Source of the DNA: Deltaproteobacteria bacterium
Lineage (GTDB): Bacteria > Desulfobacterota > JAFDIG01
DNA: 17,043 nt
Assembly (NCBI GenBank): GCA_019308145.1
Contig: JAFDIG010000011.1
Location: forward strand, 1 to 17,043
Direction of reading: 5' to 3'
The notes under the pieces are model-generated. The model was given only the letters and a program-made list of their open reading frames with translations, was not told where the DNA came from and searched no databases. This document shows positions 14,002 to 17,043 of this stretch, one piece after another. Within the stretch, counting starts at the first letter, position 1. The number at the start of each line of letters is the position of its first letter. Made by a program: the position numbers and the translations under genes.

Positions 14002-15561
14002 ATGAATAACTTGCCCTGGGGGGGAAGATACGAAAAATCGTTAGATAAACTCGCCCTTGATTTTACTGAGTCAATTGATGTTGATGAAAAAATGGTGCAA
14101 GAGGATATATGGGGAAGTGAGGCTCATGCAATCATGTTAGGTATTAAGGGCATAATCACAGATAAAGAGACAAAAAAGATCATAGAGGGGTTAGAGAGGA
14201 TAAAAAAAGAGATTAAAAAAGGGAAACTTAAGCTTTCAAAAGAATTAGAAGATGTTCATATGAACATAGAAACATTTTTAAGCAAATATATAGGCGAAGA
14301 GATTGGTGGTAAACTTCATACTGCTCGTTCCAGAAATGATCAGGTTCTTGTTGACACAAAGCTTTATATTAGACAAAAGCTCCTTGATATTATGACTCAT
14401 TTGATCATATTTTCAGAGACCCTTCTAAATCTTTCAAGAAAATATGTTGAGACAATAATGCCAGGATATACACATACACAGATTGCACAACCAATAACCC
14501 TCGGGTTCTGGTTAACTGGATATGTATCAATGTTTTTAAGGGATTTAGAGAGATTTGAGCAGCTATATGAAAGGATAAATAGTAATCCTCTTGGTGCTTG
14601 TGCACTTTCTGGAACATCATTCCCTATTGATAGGGAGATCACAAAAAGACTTCTTGGTTTTTCCACTGTTCATAGACACAGCTTTGATGTGATAAGCTCT
14701 CGGGATTTTATAATTGAAACTGCCTCAATTCTTGCTATTTTGATGAGTAATCTTTCTCGAATGAGTGAAGACCTAATTTACTGGACTACATTTGAGTTTC
14801 AGATGATGGATGTTGAGGATGAGTTTGCCACTGGAAGCTCTATAATGCCTCAGAAAAAGAATCTTGATATTGCTGAACTTACAAGAGGAAGAACGGGAAG
14901 GGTTTTTGGCACCTTGATGAATGTTCTCACTATTGTTAAAGGAACCCCTGGAGGATATAATAGGGATTTTCAAGAAGATAAACCCGCCCTTTATAACAGT
15001 TTGGAGATAGTTTTATTAACTTTAATTGTTTTTAATGAATTTGTTAAAAATTTAAGACCAAATGAACGAAGGATGGAAGATTTGGCAAGGTCTAACTTTT
15101 CTACCTCTACTGATTTGGCAGATTATCTTTCAAAAGAAAAAAAGATTCCTTTTAGAAAATCTCATGAGATAGTGGGAAGAATCGTAACACAGCTGATCAA
15201 AAGGAATCAAAAAGATTTTGAAAACAAACAGGATTTAAAAGATCTGCTTGAAAAAGAAGGAGTAGAGATCTCTCTTAAGGAGTTAAGGAAGATCCTTGAG
15301 CCAATGGAAGCAGTAAATTCAAAACAAAGTTATGGAGGAACTGCGCCAGAGGAAGTAGAAAAGACAATAAATGCACTTTTAGAAACCTTGGAAAAGGATA
15401 AAGAATTTGTTTCACTAAAGGGTGAGGAGATTAAAAAATCTAAAAGCCTTATTTCTTCAGTAATACAATATATCATTGAAGGAAACCCTGTAAAAGATCT
15501 TGATTTAGATAAATTTTCCATAGAATTTGAGAAGGATAAAAAACAGATTTCATTGATCTAA
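14002..15561 (+). CDS. argH: Argininosuccinate lyase (divergent, long form)
   Basis: A fumarase/aspartase-superfamily lyase. ArgH splits argininosuccinate into arginine and fumarate, the last step of arginine synthesis. Motifs are LPWGGRY (4-10), HTARSRNDQV (106-115), GYTHTQIAQP (155-164) with His158, the signature GSSIMPQKKNLD (278-289) with the catalytic Ser loop, and SYGGTAPEEV (443-452). It departs from common ArgH: Thr159 follows His158 instead of Leu (GYTHLQ), Leu288 follows KKN instead of Pro, and about 55 residues extend past the usual end near 465. It may be a paralogue with another substrate, or ArgH of a divergent lineage. GGAGG (13988-13992) lies 9 bases before ATG. The upstream neighbours are two amide/amine hydrolases and pyrR, unlike a normal arginine operon. 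Confidence 0.8.
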   Translation: MNNLPWGGRYEKSLDKLALDFTESIDVDEKMVQEDIWGSEAHAIMLGIKGIITDKETKKIIEGLERIKKEIKKGKLKLSKELEDVHMNIETFLSKYIGEEIGGKLHTARSRNDQVLVDTKLYIRQKLLDIMTHLIIFSETLLNLSRKYVETIMPGYTHTQIAQPITLGFWLTGYVSMFLRDLERFEQLYERINSNPLGACALSGTSFPIDREITKRLLGFSTVHRHSFDVISSRDFIIETASILAILMSNLSRMSEDLIYWTTFEFQMMDVEDEFATGSSIMPQKKNLDIAELTRGRTGRVFGTLMNVLTIVKGTPGGYNRDFQEDKPALYNSLEIVLLTLIVFNEFVKNLRPNERRMEDLARSNFSTSTDLADYLSKEKKIPFRKSHEIVGRIVTQLIKRNQKDFENKQDLKDLLEKEGVEISLKELRKILEPMEAVNSKQSYGGTAPEEVEKTINALLETLEKDKEFVSLKGEEIKKSKSLISSVIQYIIEGNPVKDLDLDKFSIEFEKDKKQISLI

Positions 15562-15567
15562 AGTTCT

Positions 15568-15588
15568 ATAAAAATAGTATATTTTTAT
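15568..15588 (+). terminator. AT-only hairpin after argH, possible terminator
   Basis: ATAAAAAT (15568-15575) and ATTTTTAT (15581-15588) form an 8-bp stem with a 5-base loop just after the argH stop, followed by T/A-rich sequence. A stem with no G-C pair is weak, so it is only a candidate end of the argS-argH run. Confidence 0.3.
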
Positions 15589-15594
15589 TATATA

Positions 15595-15623
15595 TTGACT
15601 TATTTTTAAATCTTCTTTAATTT
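15595..15623 (+). promoter_or_regulatory. Possible second promoter upstream of the lipoprotein pair
   Basis: TTGACT (15595-15600), 17-base spacer, TAATTT (15618-15623). The -35 matches 5 of 6 and the -10 matches 4 of 6; in such AT-rich sequence this could be chance. Confidence 0.25.
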
Positions 15624-15679
15624 AAATGCCAATTTATGTAAAAAAATAGCATACTTAAAAGGAAAACTAAATTTTTTAC

Positions 15680-15708
15680 TTGACAAAATAGCTTTATTAT
15701 ATTAAAAT
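15680..15708 (+). promoter_or_regulatory. Sigma70-type promoter of the lipoprotein pair
   Basis: TTGACA (15680-15685), 17-base spacer, TAAAAT (15703-15708): the same two boxes and spacing as at ligA. Transcription would start near 15715, leaving a leader of about 37 bases with AGGGGG (15741-15746) as SD before ATG at 15752. Confidence 0.7.
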
Positions 15709-15751
15709 TAAAGAAAATTTTTGAATTAAAATAGTCATAAAGGGGGATACA

Positions 15752-16390
15752 ATGAGGAATTACTTAATTTTTCCTATTTTAGGAGTGCTTTTAAGCCTTG
15801 TTTTTATCTTGGCAGGCTGTGGTGGAGGAACTACTGGATCAGGTGAAGCATATAGTGGTTCCGTCCTGACAGTAGAATATATCTCAGGATATTATAATGG
15901 AGAGTATACTGATGAGGTTGATGCCTGGCAAGATGCTGATTGTGATGGTGACCCAACCACAAATGACCCAGAGTTTTATTCAAATCATGATGCTGTTATA
16001 AAGATAAGCAACCGTCCCAGACCAAATGAAGAAGATAAAGATCTTGCTACAGATATTGTTATTGAAAAATATACCATAGAGTATAGAATAAGCGAAACAG
16101 ATGCACCTGGCGCACCTGTTTTATCAAGTCGAACTGTCTATAAAACTATATATCTACCTGTTCTTGAAGAGGGTGAAGATCCAGAAGAGCATTATATAGA
16201 TTTGGTTGATCTGGATACAAAAAGTGAATTTAGAACCCAATGGGAACAAGGAAGCTATGATCCTTTCCAAGATCTTCCTGTCCGTTATCAGGTATTTTAC
16301 ACTTTTTATGGACAAAATGTTTTTGGAAAGGATGTAACAATCACAGCAAATATAAATATAACCATAGCAAATTATGATTATTGCGAGTAA
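15752..16390 (+). CDS. Lipoprotein with Asp-rich loop, unknown function
   Basis: A 212-residue exported lipoprotein. Residues 1-22 are a signal peptide ending in the lipobox LAGC, with lipidated Cys23, followed by a Gly/Thr/Ser-rich tether (GGGTTGSG). The mature part is acidic, rich in Tyr and beta-strand-like. Residues 61-72 (DADCDGDPTTND) resemble a calcium-binding D-x-D-x-D-G loop. Cys64 and Cys211 could form a disulfide. The C-terminal strands (YQVFYTFYGQNVFGKDVTITANINITIAN) end just before the stop. I recognise no family. It heads a probable two-gene unit with the next lipoprotein (24 bases apart) behind a consensus promoter. Outer-membrane or surface location is inferred from the absence of Asp after Cys23. 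Confidence 0.85.
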   Translation: MRNYLIFPILGVLLSLVFILAGCGGGTTGSGEAYSGSVLTVEYISGYYNGEYTDEVDAWQDADCDGDPTTNDPEFYSNHDAVIKISNRPRPNEEDKDLATDIVIEKYTIEYRISETDAPGAPVLSSRTVYKTIYLPVLEEGEDPEEHYIDLVDLDTKSEFRTQWEQGSYDPFQDLPVRYQVFYTFYGQNVFGKDVTITANINITIANYDYCE

Positions 16391-16414
16391 AATTTAGATA
16401 AAAAGGAGAAAGAG

Positions 16415-17043
16415 ATGAAAATTAGAAGAAAATTTCTGCTCCTCGCACTTATAAGTTTAATAGGGTTATCTATATCGATTTTTATGATAATAGGATGTGG
16501 TGGTGGTGGAACAAGTCCTAAAGCACCACCAATTTTTGAGCCTGGCACACCTGCTTTCCTTGACTTAGGTGTAAGATATAGCAATGTAAATCTTACTTAT
16601 TCACGTTCTGCTATGCTTTTTGCAAGAGTGGTTGATAATAATGGTGATTTAATTGATGGTACAACAGTTGAATTTAGTGTTAATACTACGGAAGATGTTG
16701 TTTTTAATAATAGCCAGCAGGTTTACCGTTCTGATACTGTATCAGGGTTTGCAACTGCTATTATTACATATAGAGGAACAGTAAACTGGCCTGTAGCTGT
16801 TGAAGTAACAGCAAGAGCAGTAAGTGTAGCAAGTGTTTATGATACTGAAACCGTGGTAATTTACGATAATCCTGCAGTTACACCTAATCTGACTTTAGAA
16901 GCAGATCCCCCTACAATCCCTGGAAATGGATATTCTACTTCTATTATTACCGCAAGGCTTGTAAATGGATATGCTATTCCAATAGAAGGAGTTACAATTA
17001 CTTTTAGCTTAAGTCCTGCCCTTGGTACTTTAAGTGCTACAGA
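16415..17043 (+). CDS. Large lipoprotein with bacterial Ig-like (Big_1/invasin-type) repeats, 5' part
   Basis: The frame starts with a signal peptide (1-27) ending in the lipobox IIGC with Cys28 followed by GGGGTSPKAPP, and stays open to the window edge (209 complete codons). At least two Ig-like repeats are visible. The first (about 48-140) has LGVRYSNVNLTYSRSAMLFARVVDNNG, TTVEFSV, GFATAIITY and VEVTARA. The second (from about 163) has LEADPPTIPGNGYSTSIITARLVNGY, IEGVTITFSL and ends within LGTLSAT. This is the pattern of Big_1/invasin-type domains in long surface adhesins or filaments. AAGGAG lies 6 bases before ATG. It is co-directional with the preceding lipoprotein, and the pair may make a surface structure. 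Total length and function are unknown because the 3' end is outside the window. Confidence 0.8.
   Translation, partial: MKIRRKFLLLALISLIGLSISIFMIIGCGGGGTSPKAPPIFEPGTPAFLDLGVRYSNVNLTYSRSAMLFARVVDNNGDLIDGTTVEFSVNTTEDVVFNNSQQVYRSDTVSGFATAIITYRGTVNWPVAVEVTARAVSVASVYDTETVVIYDNPAVTPNLTLEADPPTIPGNGYSTSIITARLVNGYAIPIEGVTITFSLSPALGTLSAT

Overview
The window is an AT-rich bacterial chromosome segment, densely coded on both strands. Short intergenic spaces, Shine-Dalgarno (SD) sites before most genes, TTGACA-type promoters, a bacterial NAD-dependent DNA ligase, a SPOR-domain protein and two signal-peptidase-II lipoproteins point to a bacterium, most likely with a Gram-negative-type envelope. Nothing in the sequence allows a confident phylum; the mix (free-standing Roadblock protein, histone-deacetylase-like enzyme, Gly-rich lipoproteins with bacterial Ig-like repeats) fits a poorly characterised anaerobic or deep-branching lineage, but that is inference. 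No tRNA, rRNA, CRISPR, transposon or phage gene was seen.

Layout. Positions 2-580 (+): the C-terminal end of a fumarylacetoacetate-hydrolase-family enzyme, then a small Roadblock/LC7-type protein. Positions 674-1197: a 64-residue unknown protein on the minus strand, diverging from ligA; each has its own TTGACA-N17 promoter. Positions 1198-4541 (+): ligA and a family-4-type glycosyltransferase, separated by a candidate terminator. Positions 4584-7884 (-): a tightly packed run hisA-hisF-pgpA-pncC-HDAC-like gene, with overlaps of 7, 1 and 4 bases, i.e. one likely operon mixing histidine biosynthesis, phospholipid synthesis and pyridine-nucleotide repair. Positions 8129-15561 (+): a long co-directional run of a 58-residue Cys-motif protein overlapping argS, a SPOR protein, lepB, pyrR, a cytosine-deaminase-like amidohydrolase, a DUF6282-like metallohydrolase and a divergent argH. 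Positions 15680-17043 (+): a consensus promoter and two tandem lipoproteins; the second runs off the window.

How the genes may work together. HisA and HisF catalyse consecutive steps of histidine synthesis. The most suggestive group is pyrR, amidohydrolase, DUF6282 and argH-like lyase: the first three are joined by stop/start overlaps and the last follows 4 bases later. PyrR (uracil phosphoribosyltransferase activity) next to a CodA-like deaminase suggests pyrimidine salvage, but the deaminase has Gln where CodA has a metal-binding His, and the last two genes have no place in that pathway. A different nitrogen-compound pathway is therefore possible. This cluster, the Cys-motif protein overlapping argS, and the deacetylase-like protein lacking the active-site Tyr are the parts most worth following up.
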